Notes: generated from the sequence alone by a model not told the origin. 64,000 nt of DNA from Streptomyces sp. TP-A0356 (GCF_001417775.1 NZ_BBZJ01000020.1:124001-188000); one strand, 5' to 3'. Positions 9,131 to 18,136 are shown, counted from the stretch's first letter. Program-made: numbers and translations.

Positions 9131-9832
9131 ATGACCACACCGGGCCGGGGGCTGCACGGCCGTGTACTGGACACCCTCGGCCCCGCGATCACCGCGGGCG
9201 AGTACCCGCCTGGCAGCGTGCTGCGCACCGACGAACTCGCCCAGCACTTCGAGGTGTCACGCTCCGTCATGCGCGAGGCGGTGCGCGTGCTGGAATCGAT
9301 GCATCTGGTGGAGTCCCGCCGCCGGGTGGGCGTGACGGTCCGCCCCAGGTCGGAGTGGAACGTCTACGATCCCCAGGTCATCCGGTGGCGCCTGGCCGGC
9401 GCCGACCGCCCGCACCAACTGCGCTCGCTGACCGTGCTGCGCTCGGCGGTCGAACCGGTGGCCGCGGGCCTGGCAGCGCGCAACGCCACGCCCGAACAGT
9501 GCGCCGAACTCACCGAGTGCGCACTGGGCATGGTCGCGAACTCACGCGGCCACAAGCTGGAGGCCTATCTGTTCCACGACGTGGCCTTCCACCGGGTGAT
9601 CCTGAACGCGTCGGGCAACGAGATGTTCGCCCGCCTCGGGGACGTCGTCGCGGAGGTCCTCTCGGGCCGCACCCACCACGACGTCATGTTCGAGGACCCC
9701 GACCCGGCCGCGGTCACCCTGCACGTCCAGGTCGCCGAGGCCGTACGGGAGGGCGACGCGGCCCGCGCGGAGGAACTGACCCGCGAGATCACCGTCGGGG
9801 CACTGCACGAACTGGACATCCTGGCGCCGTAG
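9131..9832 (+). CDS. FadR/GntR-family regulator of the gluconate operon
   Basis: A 233-residue regulator: an N-terminal winged helix (residues 5-70, with LRTDELAQHFEVSRSVMREAV as the recognition region) and a C-terminal FCD ligand-binding domain with the metal-site pattern HDVAFH. It lies divergent to the gluconokinase operon and most likely represses it until gluconate or a metabolite binds. No ribosome-binding sequence precedes ATG. TACGCT ends six bases before the ATG and fits a -10 box, so the mRNA is probably leaderless. Confidence 0.87.
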   Translation: MTTPGRGLHGRVLDTLGPAITAGEYPPGSVLRTDELAQHFEVSRSVMREAVRVLESMHLVESRRRVGVTVRPRSEWNVYDPQVIRWRLAGADRPHQLRSLTVLRSAVEPVAAGLAARNATPEQCAELTECALGMVANSRGHKLEAYLFHDVAFHRVILNASGNEMFARLGDVVAEVLSGRTHHDVMFEDPDPAAVTLHVQVAEAVREGDAARAEELTREITVGALHELDILAP

Positions 9833-9890
9833 CCACAGGCCCCACACCCCCCGCCGACCGGCGAGGCCCGCCGGTCGAGGACGAGTCGGG

Positions 9891-9982
9891 TCGGGGAGCG
9901 CGGGTCGGTCGGGCGTCGGCTGTTGGTCTCGGGCACCCGGTCGGTCGGGGAGCGCGGGTCGGTGGCGCGTCGGCTGTTGGTC
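9891..9982. repeat. Pair of 38-bp direct repeats
   Basis: Copies at 9891-9928 and 9945-9982 match at 36 of 38 positions, in the 180-base gap between the convergent regulator and YchJ genes. No coding sense was found in the gap. Confidence 0.75.
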
Positions 9983-10013
9983 GACGGCGCCCCGGTCGGT
10001 CGGCGAAGCCTCC

Positions 10014-10388
10014 TCAGGCGAGGAGGCTCCCGTCGACGTACACCCAGGCCCCGTCGAGCCGTTCGAACCGGCTGCGCTCCTGCAGGGTGCCGCCCCGGTA
10101 GGAGGCCCGGAAGGTCACCGTTCCCGTGGCGTGGAAGGCGGATCCGTCCGTCGTCTCCAGCACCTCCAGCCCCGTCCAGCGCATCCCGGGGTCGAGGTCG
10201 AGCCGCGCGGGCCGGGTGCGCGGATGCCAGGTGCGCAGCAGATACCCCGCGTCCCGCTTCACGAACGCGCTGTATCGCGACCGCATGAGCGCCTCGGCGG
10301 TCGGCGCGAGGGAGGTACCCGAGTGGAAACGGCCGCAGCACTTCTCGTACGCCTCGGGCAGCCCGCACGGGCAGGAACGCGTGGTCAT
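10014..10388 (-). CDS. YchJ-family protein with SEC-C zinc motif
   Basis: A 124-residue small protein. The N-terminus, MTTRSCPCGLPEAYEKCC, is a SEC-C type zinc-binding motif (C-x-C...C-C) followed by GRFHSG. The rest (LMRSRYSAFVKRDAGYLLRTWHP and on) matches the YchJ/UPF0225 family, which has an NTF2-like fold. The biochemical role is unknown. I started at the ATG directly before the cysteine motif; an upstream in-frame ATG would add 23 residues with no family resemblance. Confidence 0.8.
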   Translation of the reverse strand: MTTRSCPCGLPEAYEKCCGRFHSGTSLAPTAEALMRSRYSAFVKRDAGYLLRTWHPRTRPARLDLDPGMRWTGLEVLETTDGSAFHATGTVTFRASYRGGTLQERSRFERLDGAWVYVDGSLLA

Positions 10389-10597
10389 GACCGCTATTCT
10401 GCCCGCTCCGCCGAGGCTCCCGCGCGGGCCCGGGGCGGGACGCCCGCCGCCCGTCATCGCGGGCGCGCCCCGGGGCCGTTGGCGCCGTGCGGCACGCGCC
10501 CATCGGAGTCACAGTGGAAGGGACCGGAGCCACCGCGGCCAGGGGCCGCGCACGCCCGTGTCCCGTGGCCTCGCGCTGGCGTCAGGAGGAACCGAAG

Positions 10598-10909
10598 ATG
10601 ACTCGAGCCGTCGGCGACCGGCCTCCGTCCGGCAAGGAGTGGAGGCTGAACCTGTATCTGTCCGAACACGACCCGGCCACCACGGCCCGGGTGGTCCTGG
10701 ACACCGGCGACAACGTGCTGGAGAGCTGTGCGGAGGCCCACCGCAGCCCGTACGACGTGGCGGTGCCGGAGATCGGCGACGAACTCGCCGCCGGACGCGC
10801 GCTGATCTCACTGGGCCGGGAGCTGCTCCGCAGCGCCGCCGATGACATCGCGGCGGCCGGGGCCTCGGAAGAGCCCGCGCCCGTCGCCCTCTGGTCACCT
10901 CAGGAGTGA
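10598..10909 (+). CDS. DUF1876-type small protein
   Basis: A 103-residue soluble protein resembling the actinobacterial DUF1876 (dsRBD-like fold) family: an early KEWRLNLYLSEHDPATTARV segment, then VPEIGDELAAGRALISLGREL. A strong AGGAGGA at 10584-10590 sets the ATG at 10598. It lies 12 bases upstream of the phosphoribosyltransferase-hydrolase fusion and is probably cotranscribed with it. Function is unknown. Confidence 0.72.
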   Translation: MTRAVGDRPPSGKEWRLNLYLSEHDPATTARVVLDTGDNVLESCAEAHRSPYDVAVPEIGDELAAGRALISLGRELLRSAADDIAAAGASEEPAPVALWSPQE

Positions 10910-10921
10910 GGAGGCCCCATC

Positions 10922-12226
10922 GTGGTCTTCACGGATCGTCTCGAAGCGGGACGGCAGTTGGGCGCACGCCTGCGCCACCTCGGGGGCGAGGACGTCGTGG
11001 TGCTGGGCCTGCCCAGGGGAGGGGTTCCGGTCGCCGCGGAGGTCGCCGACGCGCTCGACGCGCCGCTGGACGTCTGCCTGGTCCGCAAACTGGGCGTGCC
11101 CTTCCAGCCGGAACTGGGCATGGGGGCGCTCGGCGAGGACGGCGTACGGGTGATCAACGACGAGGTGGTGCGCCGGGCCCGGGTCACGGAGGAGGAACTG
11201 GCCCAGGTCGAGGAACGCGAGCGCGAGGTTCTGGAGCGAAGGGGCCGGCGCTACCGGGGTGAGCGGGAGCCGGTCGCCGTCGCGGGGCGGACCGTGGTGG
11301 TGGTCGACGACGGGGTGGCCACCGGGTCGACCGCGCGGGCGGCCTGCCGGATCGCGCGGGTCCGGGGAGCGGACCGGATCGTGCTGGCGGTCCCCGTCGC
11401 GCCCTGGGACTGGACCGAGCGGCTGGGCGACGAGGCCGACGACCTGGTCAGCCTGGACACGCCGCGGGACTTCTACGCGGTGGGCCAGTTCTACGCCGAC
11501 TTCTCGGAGGTCGACGACGAGGAGGTCGCCGCCTGTCTGCGACGTGCGGCGAACCGTCCCCACGGATCCGCCGCCACCGGGACCCCGGACCCAGAGGTGG
11601 AGATCCTGGCCGGTGGCGTGCGGCTGGGTGGACGGCTGACCGTGCCCGAGGGCGCGGCCGGGATCGTGGTCATCGCGCACGGCGGCGGCAGCGGCCGCCA
11701 CAGCCCGCGCAACCGGTTCATGGCCGACGCGCTGCACCGGGCCGGGCTCGGCACGCTGCTGCTCGACCTGCTCACCGAGGAGGAGGAGCGGGACCGGGCC
11801 ACCGTGCTCGACGCGGGTCTGCTGGCCGGACGGCTCACCGACGCCACCCGCCGGCTGCGTCGACATCCCGCGGCCGAGGGAGTGCCGATCGGTTACCACG
11901 GAGCCGGCACCGGCGCGGCCGCCGCCCTGTGGGCCGCCGCGGAACCGGAGGCCCGCATCGCAGCGGTCGTCTCGTGCGGCGACAGGCCCGATCCGGCCGG
12001 GCCGCGGCTGCCCGCGGTGACCGCCCCCACACTGCTCATCGCCGGGAGCGCCGACCCGGTCGTACTCGACCTCAACCGGCAGGCGCAGGCCCGGCTGCGC
12101 TGCGAGAACCGGCTCGCGATCGTCCCCGGCGCCACGCACCTGTTCGAGGAGCCCGGCGCACTGGAGGCGGTGACCGAACTGGCCCGCGACTGGTTCACCG
12201 ACCACATGGCCCCCGCCCACGTGTAG
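10922..12226 (+). CDS. Phosphoribosyltransferase-alpha/beta hydrolase fusion
   Basis: A 434-residue two-domain protein. Residues 1-210 are a type I phosphoribosyltransferase with the PRPP-binding signature VVVVDDGVATGSTA at 124-137. Residues 217-434 are a dienelactone-hydrolase-like alpha/beta hydrolase: oxyanion-region HGGGSG, an aspartate in SADPVVLDLN and a histidine in GATHLFEEPG. The expected nucleophile elbow G-A-S-x-G reads G-A-G-T-G, so the serine position (residue 329, codon GGC at 11906) is glycine. The hydrolase half may be inactive or repurposed. The GTG start has GAGGAGG upstream. No substrate is known to me. Confidence 0.85.
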   Translation: MVFTDRLEAGRQLGARLRHLGGEDVVVLGLPRGGVPVAAEVADALDAPLDVCLVRKLGVPFQPELGMGALGEDGVRVINDEVVRRARVTEEELAQVEEREREVLERRGRRYRGEREPVAVAGRTVVVVDDGVATGSTARAACRIARVRGADRIVLAVPVAPWDWTERLGDEADDLVSLDTPRDFYAVGQFYADFSEVDDEEVAACLRRAANRPHGSAATGTPDPEVEILAGGVRLGGRLTVPEGAAGIVVIAHGGGSGRHSPRNRFMADALHRAGLGTLLLDLLTEEEERDRATVLDAGLLAGRLTDATRRLRRHPAAEGVPIGYHGAGTGAAAALWAAAEPEARIAAVVSCGDRPDPAGPRLPAVTAPTLLIAGSADPVVLDLNRQAQARLRCENRLAIVPGATHLFEEPGALEAVTELARDWFTDHMAPAHV

Positions 12227-12297
12227 CGGCGGGAAGCCGCGCAGCCGCCGTGCGAAGATCCTTCCCCCGCACCCCGCTTCCGCCTTAGCTTGGGAGG

Positions 12298-13428
12298 GTG
12301 CACCACGGCGTGGTCACCCTGTTCCTCGGCGGTGACGTCATGCTCGGCCGGGGCGTCGACCAGATCCTTCCGCACCCGGGTGACCCGGCGCTGCGCGAGA
12401 CGTACGTCCACGACGCCCGGGCCTATGTCGGCCTGGCCGAGGCCGCGAACGGGCCGATCCCCCGGCCGGTCGACTTCCGCTGGCCCTGGGGCGAGGCGCT
12501 GCCGGTCCTGGACGAGGCCTCGCCCGACGTGCGGGTGATCAATCTGGAGACCGCCGTCACCCGGCAGGGGCACTTCGCACCCGGCAAGGGCGTCCACTAC
12601 CGGATGAACCCGGCCAACCTGCCGTGCCTGGCCGCGGTTCGCCCGGACGTCTGCGTGCTGGCCAACAACCACGTGCTCGACTTCGGCCGGCGGGGCCTCG
12701 ACGAGACGCTCGACTCCCTGGTCGCGGCGGGGCTGCGGACGGCCGGGGCGGGCCGGGACGCGGTCGCGGCGAGGCGGGCGGCGATCGTCCCCGTGGGCGC
12801 GGGCGGACGGGTACTGGTGTTCTCCTGCGGAATGCCGTCCAGCGGCATTCCCGAGGACTGGGCCGCCACCGAGGAGCGGTCCGGCGTCGACTACGTCCCG
12901 GAGCCGTCCGTGGCCGCCGCGGCGGCTCTCGCCGACCGCTTGCGCCAGGTGAAGCGCCCGGGCGACATCGCCGTCGTCTCGGTCCACTGGGGCTCCAACT
13001 GGGGTTACGGCGTCTCCCGCGCCGAGGTCCGCTTCGCCCGCGCACTCGTCGACGCGGGCGCGGACATCGTGCACGGCCACTCCTCGCACCACCCGCGTCC
13101 CCTGGAGGCGTACCAGGGCAAACTCATCCTGTACGGCTGCGGTGACCTCGTGGACGACTACGAGGGCATCGGCGGTTACGAGCGGTACCGGGACGACCTG
13201 CGGCCGCTGTACCTGGTCTCGGTCGAGCGGGAGACCGGCCGGCTGGCCGGCGTCCGGATCGTCCCCCTGCAGGCCCGCAGGATGCGGCTGGAGCACGCGT
13301 CGGCCGAGGACGCCGGGTGGCTGCGCGACGCGCTCGACAGGGTCAGCCGGGACTTCGCCACCCGCGTCGTCCAGGAGCCCGACGGCACGCTCTCGGTCCG
13401 GGCCCTGCGCCAGGGGCAGCACACCTGA
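12298..13428 (+). CDS. CapA-family protein (poly-gamma-glutamate synthesis-like metallophosphatase fold)
   Basis: A 376-residue protein of the CapA/PgsA family. Signature stretches are LFLGGDVMLGRGVD at the start, INLETAVT, VLANNHVLDFG, VVSVHWGSNWG and DIVHGHSSHHPRPLE; these give the metal-ligand positions typical of a calcineurin-like fold. No signal peptide is evident, unlike Bacillus CapA, so a cytoplasmic role is possible. The start is GTG directly after a GGGAGG sequence, which is tight spacing. CapA relatives are common in Streptomyces without capsule genes, as here. Confidence 0.8.
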   Translation: MHHGVVTLFLGGDVMLGRGVDQILPHPGDPALRETYVHDARAYVGLAEAANGPIPRPVDFRWPWGEALPVLDEASPDVRVINLETAVTRQGHFAPGKGVHYRMNPANLPCLAAVRPDVCVLANNHVLDFGRRGLDETLDSLVAAGLRTAGAGRDAVAARRAAIVPVGAGGRVLVFSCGMPSSGIPEDWAATEERSGVDYVPEPSVAAAAALADRLRQVKRPGDIAVVSVHWGSNWGYGVSRAEVRFARALVDAGADIVHGHSSHHPRPLEAYQGKLILYGCGDLVDDYEGIGGYERYRDDLRPLYLVSVERETGRLAGVRIVPLQARRMRLEHASAEDAGWLRDALDRVSRDFATRVVQEPDGTLSVRALRQGQHT

Positions 13429-13440
13429 CCCGACGGCGCA

Positions 13441-13917
13441 TCACCGCTGTGCAGCCTCCTCGTCGTTCTCGGGAACGACGTGCACGGCCGCCTCCTCGGC
13501 CGTCCGGGCACCGCTGTCGATTCCCACATCGCTCGCGAGGAGTCCCGCGTCGGTGTCGGCGTGAGCGCCCTCGTCGGGGGCGACCAGCCGGCCGGCCTCC
13601 CGGCCGCCGACCTCCTCGTCCCTCGGTTCACCCTCGGCGTCGACCATGTCCCCGATCCCGTCACCCCCCGGACCCGGCTCCTCCGGTACCTCCCGGGCCA
13701 GCCGCTCGTCGAGCGTCTCGCCCGCGCGCTGCTCGGCCGCGGTGGTGCCCCGTTCGTCCACGGCCAACGGCTTCTCGGGCGGCGAGTAACCCTCCTCCGA
13801 GGGCTCGGCACCGCGATCCTCCAGGGTGTCCTGGGATTCGAGCGGACCGGCGTCCTCCAGCACCTCTTCATCGCCCTGGGGCTGGTAGACCTCGTCACCC
13901 ATGCTGCTCTCGGTCAC
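13441..13917 (-). CDS. Acidic, disordered DUF5709-like protein
   Basis: A 158-residue, strongly acidic protein rich in E, D, G and P, with little hydrophobic content and so probably disordered. Its opening (MGDEVYQPQGDEEVLEDAGPL) and ESQDTLEDRGAEPSEEGYSPPEKP match what I recall of the actinobacterial DUF5709 family. There is no signal peptide or membrane segment. It is convergent with the CapA-like gene, only 12 bases away. Function is unknown. Confidence 0.65.
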   Translation of the reverse strand: MTESSMGDEVYQPQGDEEVLEDAGPLESQDTLEDRGAEPSEEGYSPPEKPLAVDERGTTAAEQRAGETLDERLAREVPEEPGPGGDGIGDMVDAEGEPRDEEVGGREAGRLVAPDEGAHADTDAGLLASDVGIDSGARTAEEAAVHVVPENDEEAAQR

Positions 13918-14004
13918 TTGCGCACCGCCTCACGTATTCGGTCCCAGACGTACCCACGACACCCGCCGGGTCTCCGGTCCTTCGCGCGGCAAACGCGAGC
14001 CGCC

Positions 14005-15732
14005 TCACGCTGCCCTGCCCTTGGAGAGGAACCGGCGCAGGCGGCGCAGGGGCCAGGCGTTGATGACGTCGTCCGGGGTGAGCCAGCCGCGTTGCGCGGT
14101 GCCGACGCCGTAGCGCAGCTGGTCGAGGTGGAGGACCGAGTGCGCGTCGGTGTTCACGGCGAACTTCGCCCCGTGCTCCCTGGCGCGCAGGATGTCCTCG
14201 TCGCGCAGATCGAGCCGGTCCGGCTGGGCGTTGATCTCCAGCGCGGTTCCGGTGCGGGCGCAGACGGCGAACACCTCGTCCCAGTCGGCGTCCACCCCCT
14301 GGCGTTTGCCGATCAGGCGGGTGGTCGGATGGCCGATGACGTTGACGTACGGGTTCTCGCAGGCTCGCACGAGCCGCCTGGTCATCGCCTTCCGGTCCAG
14401 GTCGAAGTGGGAGTGCAGGGAGGCCACGCAGATGTCGAAGCCGGCGAGGAACTCATCGGGCCAGTCCACCTCCCCCTCGGGGCCGATGTTGAGCTCGGTA
14501 CCGTGCAGCAGCCGCATACCCTGGTGCGCGCCGTCCAGCGCCCTCAGCTGCTCCCGCTGGGCGAGGATCTTCTCGTCGGTCATGCGCTGCATGTACAGGT
14601 TGGGCGCGTGGTCGGTGACCGCGTAGTACGCGTAGCCGCGTTCGGCGGCGGTCGCCACCATCGTCTCCAACGGCGCGAGCCCGTCGGTCAGGTCCGTGTG
14701 CGTGTGCAGGTCGCCGCGGATGCTGCGCTCGGTCACCACGTCGGGAAGCTCGCCGCGCAGGGCGGCCTCGATCTCCCCCCGGTCCTCCCGCAGCGTCGGC
14801 GGGATCCACGGCAGGCCCAGCCGGGCGTACACCTCCTCCTCGGTGCGGGAGGCGACCGACTCCCCGCTGTCCGCGTCGAACAGGCCGTACTCGGACAGCT
14901 TCAGTCCCTGGCGGACGGCGATGGTCCGGGTGCGGATGTTGTGCGCCTTGGAACCGGTGAAGTACTGCAGCCCGGCGCCCCATGAATCCTGCGGCAGTAC
15001 CCGCAGATCGACCTGGACGCCCCTGGTGGTGCGGATGGACGTCTTCTTCGGGCCGTGGGCGATCACCTCGGCGGTGGACGGCAGCGCCTCCAGCGCCTCC
15101 ATGAAGGGGGCAGACCGCTTCGCCGCGACGAGGACGTCGATGTCGCCGACGGTCTCCTTCATACGACGCAGGGAGCCGGCGTAGGTGCAGCGCTTGCAGC
15201 CGGTCACCTGGGACAGCTCGGCGACGATCTCCTCGGCGGTCTCGAGGGCCAGATGCAGCGGGATGCGGCCGCCCGCCTGCTGCATCAGGGCGATGCCGTG
15301 CAGGATGTTCTCCTGCGTCTTCTCGCCGAAGCCCTTCAGATCGTGCAGCGCGTCCGCCTCGATGGCGGCGGCGAGTTCGTTGACCGACGAGATGTGCAGG
15401 TCCTCGTAGAGCCGCATCGCCTTCTTGGGGCCGAGCGTCGGAATGGTGATCAGCTCCCGCACTCCGGCGGGGATCTTCGCCCGGCGTTCCTCGACCGCCG
15501 TGACGGAGCCGGTGCGCAGATACTCGATCACCTTGTCGGCGATCGACTTCCCCACGTTCGGGATCTCCCGCAGCCCCTCGGCGTCCAGCCGGGAGATGTC
15601 GGCGGGATGGCCGCCGATCGCACGCGCGGCCTTCTCGTAGGCGCGCACCTTGAACGCGTCGCCTCCCGTGATCGCGATGAGGTCCGCGTACTCCTGAAGG
15701 AGCGCCTCGACCTCTTCGTTGGGCCGGGCCAC
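14005..15732 (-). CDS. polX: DNA polymerase X with PHP domain
   Basis: A 575-residue family X DNA polymerase/3'-5' exonuclease for gap-filling repair. Helix-hairpin-helix segments lie at residues 55-130. The polymerase palm carries the AGSLRR motif and acidic residues at D197 and D199 (GDIDVLV), with D242 as the third. The PHP phosphoesterase domain begins near 340 with DLHTHTD (H343, H345). The GTG start was chosen for family length. TAGACT, a good -10 box, ends seven bases before the GTG and GGAGG nearly abuts it, so translation is probably leaderless. Confidence 0.88.
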   Translation of the reverse strand: MARPNEEVEALLQEYADLIAITGGDAFKVRAYEKAARAIGGHPADISRLDAEGLREIPNVGKSIADKVIEYLRTGSVTAVEERRAKIPAGVRELITIPTLGPKKAMRLYEDLHISSVNELAAAIEADALHDLKGFGEKTQENILHGIALMQQAGGRIPLHLALETAEEIVAELSQVTGCKRCTYAGSLRRMKETVGDIDVLVAAKRSAPFMEALEALPSTAEVIAHGPKKTSIRTTRGVQVDLRVLPQDSWGAGLQYFTGSKAHNIRTRTIAVRQGLKLSEYGLFDADSGESVASRTEEEVYARLGLPWIPPTLREDRGEIEAALRGELPDVVTERSIRGDLHTHTDLTDGLAPLETMVATAAERGYAYYAVTDHAPNLYMQRMTDEKILAQREQLRALDGAHQGMRLLHGTELNIGPEGEVDWPDEFLAGFDICVASLHSHFDLDRKAMTRRLVRACENPYVNVIGHPTTRLIGKRQGVDADWDEVFAVCARTGTALEINAQPDRLDLRDEDILRAREHGAKFAVNTDAHSVLHLDQLRYGVGTAQRGWLTPDDVINAWPLRRLRRFLSKGRAA

Positions 15733-15864
15733 ACCTCCGAGTCTAGGCACGAAGAGCGGGCGGTGCCGGTCGGCGGGCACCACCGTCCGCTGAAGGGATT
15801 CGTGGAGGTCGGCTGGTCTGGGCGCCGTCCTCGAACCCGGCACCGACTTCGCCGGGAGCGGCCG

Positions 15865-16152
15865 ATGACCACCACCGGCACCACTCCGGTCATCGGCGCC
15901 ACCGGCACTACCGGCAGCCGCACCGCCGCGCAGCTGACAGCCGTCGGCCACCGCGTCAAGGCCGCCGGCGCCGTCGAATCCGTTGTGCGACAGACCACGC
16001 CCGGCCAGTCTCCGCCGCACCTCGGCCCGCTGCTCGGGCGTCGACTTCGCCGACAGGCTCTTCGGCAGCACCACCACTTCCCGCCAAAGCACGTGATGAC
16101 CAAGCGAGTTGACGGCACCGAGACCCCTTGGAAGATACTGTCGGTGGGATGA
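15865..16152 (+). pseudogene. Truncated NmrA-like NAD(P)-binding protein fragment
   Basis: The reading frame opens MTTTGTTPVIGATGTTGSRT and continues AAQLTAVGHRVKAA, which is the first beta-alpha-beta unit of an NmrA/NAD(P)H-binding Rossmann protein (G-x2-G-x2-G). After about residue 35 the sequence loses all resemblance and ends within 95 residues, against about 280 for intact members. It directly precedes an HxlR regulator, a pairing often seen with such dehydrogenases. I read it as the 5' remnant of a deleted gene. Confidence 0.5.
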
Positions 16153-16556
16153 CATCAGCCCGCACCGCAACCGTCACCGGGCCCAGCCGTCAGCAGCCCC
16201 CCGACCCCTGCCCGGTGTCGCCGCTCATCGACATCGTGTTCAGCCGCTGGACGACACCGATCCTTTGGCTGCTCCAGCACGAGGGACCGATGCGCTTCAA
16301 CGAACTGCGCGAGCGTCTCGGCACGGTCACCGCGAAAACACTCACCGAGCGCCTTCGCCAGTTGGAACGCGATGGCCTGCTCACCCGGACTCACCATCCG
16401 CAGGTCCCGCCCCGTGTCGACTACGAGATCACTGACCTCGGCATGTCCCTCAGCCCCATATTCCGGTTGCTGGTCGAGTGGTCCAACGACAACATGCCGC
16501 TCGTGCGCAGCGCTCAGCAGCACTACGACGGCTCCGGCCGCCCGCGGCCGTCGTGA
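16149..16556 (+). CDS. HxlR-family transcriptional regulator
   Basis: A 135-residue winged-helix regulator. It has the family cysteine (C21 in PPDPCPVSP), the DNA-binding stretch MRFNELRERLGTVTAKTLTERLRQLERDG (split here at about residues 57-85), and the wing PPRVDYEITDLG. HxlR proteins usually sense redox or electrophile stress and control a neighbouring oxidoreductase; the adjacent candidate target is only a remnant. A TTGACG (16109) and GATACT (16134) pair, 19 bases apart, lies just upstream, and ATG is nine bases after the -10 box, so the transcript is near-leaderless. Confidence 0.85.
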   Translation: MTSARTATVTGPSRQQPPDPCPVSPLIDIVFSRWTTPILWLLQHEGPMRFNELRERLGTVTAKTLTERLRQLERDGLLTRTHHPQVPPRVDYEITDLGMSLSPIFRLLVEWSNDNMPLVRSAQQHYDGSGRPRPS

Positions 16557-16741
16557 CCCGTCCCCACGGCACCGCCGGATCGCGGCCGTGCCGCGCCTGA
16601 GCGTCGACGGTTTCGCCTAGGAACCCGAGCGCGAGCCGACGTAACGTCGGCTACGCGTTCGCAGGAGGCCCCGGCGGACGCATCGGACTGCCCGGTGGGA
16701 CGGCCCAGGGTGCGCCCCGGGCAGTGAGGGGGGGAAGCGTC

Positions 16742-17155
16742 ATGCCCAGGAGCCAGGGCCGGTTGGGGATCGGGAAGGTCCTGATCTCACTGGTGGCGGT
16801 CGAAACGGCCGTAGGGCCATACAAGTTCGACTGGGACGAGACCCACATCCACAACCCGGCGTGGCCGCCGCATGCCAAGTTCCACAACGCGCAGACGATG
16901 AGCATGGGCGGCGCGCTCGGCGGCGCGAGCCTGTGGCACCTGTGGAAAGGCTCCGGCGACACACGCGAGGCACTCGACGCCGCCGCCATCAGCGCGGCCT
17001 TGTACTGGGTCACCAACATCTCCGCGCTGTTCCACCCCGGGTCCAAAGCCGTGGACCCGCCCGGCACCGCCAGGTTCCCGCAGGCCAAGTTCGCTTTGCC
17101 CTCGCTTGCCCTCGTGGCGCTCGGCTATCTCCTGGAACGGCGACGGCTCGGTTGA
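16742..17155 (+). CDS. Small membrane protein of unknown function
   Basis: A 137-residue protein with about three to four hydrophobic segments (KVLISLVAVETAVGPY, SMGGALGGASLWHLW, ISAALYWVTNISALF, PSLALVALGYLLE) and a short basic tail. A histidine-rich stretch, DETHIHNPAWPPHAKFHNAQ, lies between the first two segments. It sits between an HxlR regulator and an alpha/beta hydrolase. I chose ATG at 16742 for its GAGGGGGGAA ribosome-binding sequence. I do not recognise the family with confidence and make no functional claim. Confidence 0.6.
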   Translation: MPRSQGRLGIGKVLISLVAVETAVGPYKFDWDETHIHNPAWPPHAKFHNAQTMSMGGALGGASLWHLWKGSGDTREALDAAAISAALYWVTNISALFHPGSKAVDPPGTARFPQAKFALPSLALVALGYLLERRRLG

Positions 17156-17292
17156 CCCGCTTCGCCGGCCACCACGCGTGCTTACGCGGCGGCTACGGAG
17201 CCGCACAGACGTGGCCGCCGGCTTGCCGAGGTCCTCGTAGCAGCGCAGGGCCCCAGGGACCCACAGGCGATGTGACAGATCGAAAGGACGAC

Positions 17293-18084
17293 ATGGCAAA
17301 CGACATCGGGGACGGCGACAGCGCGGCACGGCCGCCGCTCGTCCTCGTTCACGGCAACCCGGAGAACGCCGCGGTGTGGGGGCCGGTACTCAAGGTGCTG
17401 GACCGTGACGATGTGTTCACACTGTCCCCGCCGGGGTTCGGGATGCCCCTGCCCAGTGGCTTCGAGGCCACCGTGGCCGGCTATCGCGAATGGCTGGTGT
17501 CACGGTTGGAGGCGTTCGGACGCCCAGTGGACCTCGTGGGACATGACTGGGGCGGCGCGCACGTGGTGCAGGTGGCCATGCACCGTCCCGACCTGATCCG
17601 CAGCTGGGTCTCGGACACGATGCAGCTGTTCGCCCCGGACTACGTCTGGCACCCGTTGGCGCAGGTGTGGCAGCAGGAGGGGGCCGGTGAAACCTCGGTG
17701 GCGGAGCTCTTCGGCGGCACCTTCGAACAGAGGATGGCCGTCGTGAAAGGCATGGGCATCAGCGGACCCGTCGCCGAGCGCCTCGCCGCCGGCTTTGACG
17801 AAGAGCTCGGCCGGGCTGTGCTGTCCCTGCTGCGCTCGGCCGCCCAACCGGTGATGGCCGAGGTCGGAAGAGGTCTCGCGCGGGCCCGTCAGCGGCCTGG
17901 GCTTGCCCTGGTCCCTACTGCCGACCCCAACGGGACACTGGCCATGCATCAGTGGTCGGCGCAACGGGCCGGCGCGGACATCGCCCTCCTCGAGGGGGTG
18001 GTGCACTGGTGGCCGGAGACGGATCCGCGCCCCGCGGTCGAGGCGATGACACGGTTCTGGGCCGGTCTGCCTCACCACGGCTGA
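17293..18084 (+). CDS. Alpha/beta hydrolase with aspartate nucleophile (epoxide hydrolase-like)
   Basis: A 263-residue alpha/beta hydrolase. Residues 16-22 hold the oxyanion-region motif LVHGNPE. The nucleophile elbow is GHDWGG, with Asp in place of Ser, which is the pattern of epoxide hydrolases and haloalkane dehalogenases. The general-base histidine is in VVHWWPETDP near the C-terminus. A cytoplasmic role on a small epoxide or halide is plausible; the substrate is unknown. ATG at 17293 follows GAAAGGAC. It belongs to the accessory-looking islet beside tRNA-Leu. Confidence 0.8.
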   Translation: MANDIGDGDSAARPPLVLVHGNPENAAVWGPVLKVLDRDDVFTLSPPGFGMPLPSGFEATVAGYREWLVSRLEAFGRPVDLVGHDWGGAHVVQVAMHRPDLIRSWVSDTMQLFAPDYVWHPLAQVWQQEGAGETSVAELFGGTFEQRMAVVKGMGISGPVAERLAAGFDEELGRAVLSLLRSAAQPVMAEVGRGLARARQRPGLALVPTADPNGTLAMHQWSAQRAGADIALLEGVVHWWPETDPRPAVEAMTRFWAGLPHHG

Positions 18085-18117
18085 TCTTGGTCACGCCACT
18101 GCCCAGAAAAGCAGAAA

Positions 18118-18136
18118 ACCCCAGGTGAACTGGGGT
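18118..18136 (-). terminator. Intrinsic terminator of the tRNA-Leu gene
   Basis: A seven-base-pair stem (18118-18124 with 18130-18136), loop of five, followed on the minus strand by TTTTCTGCTTTTC. It lies 12 bases beyond the tRNA 3' end and has a classical rho-independent shape. Confidence 0.8.

Noticed and set aside
16016..16148. Minus-strand reading VVVLPKSLSAKSTPEQRAEV as part of a gene
   Set aside because: It resembles protein but has no bounded frame of its own; it continues only as a run-through extension of the polX frame and could not be assigned.
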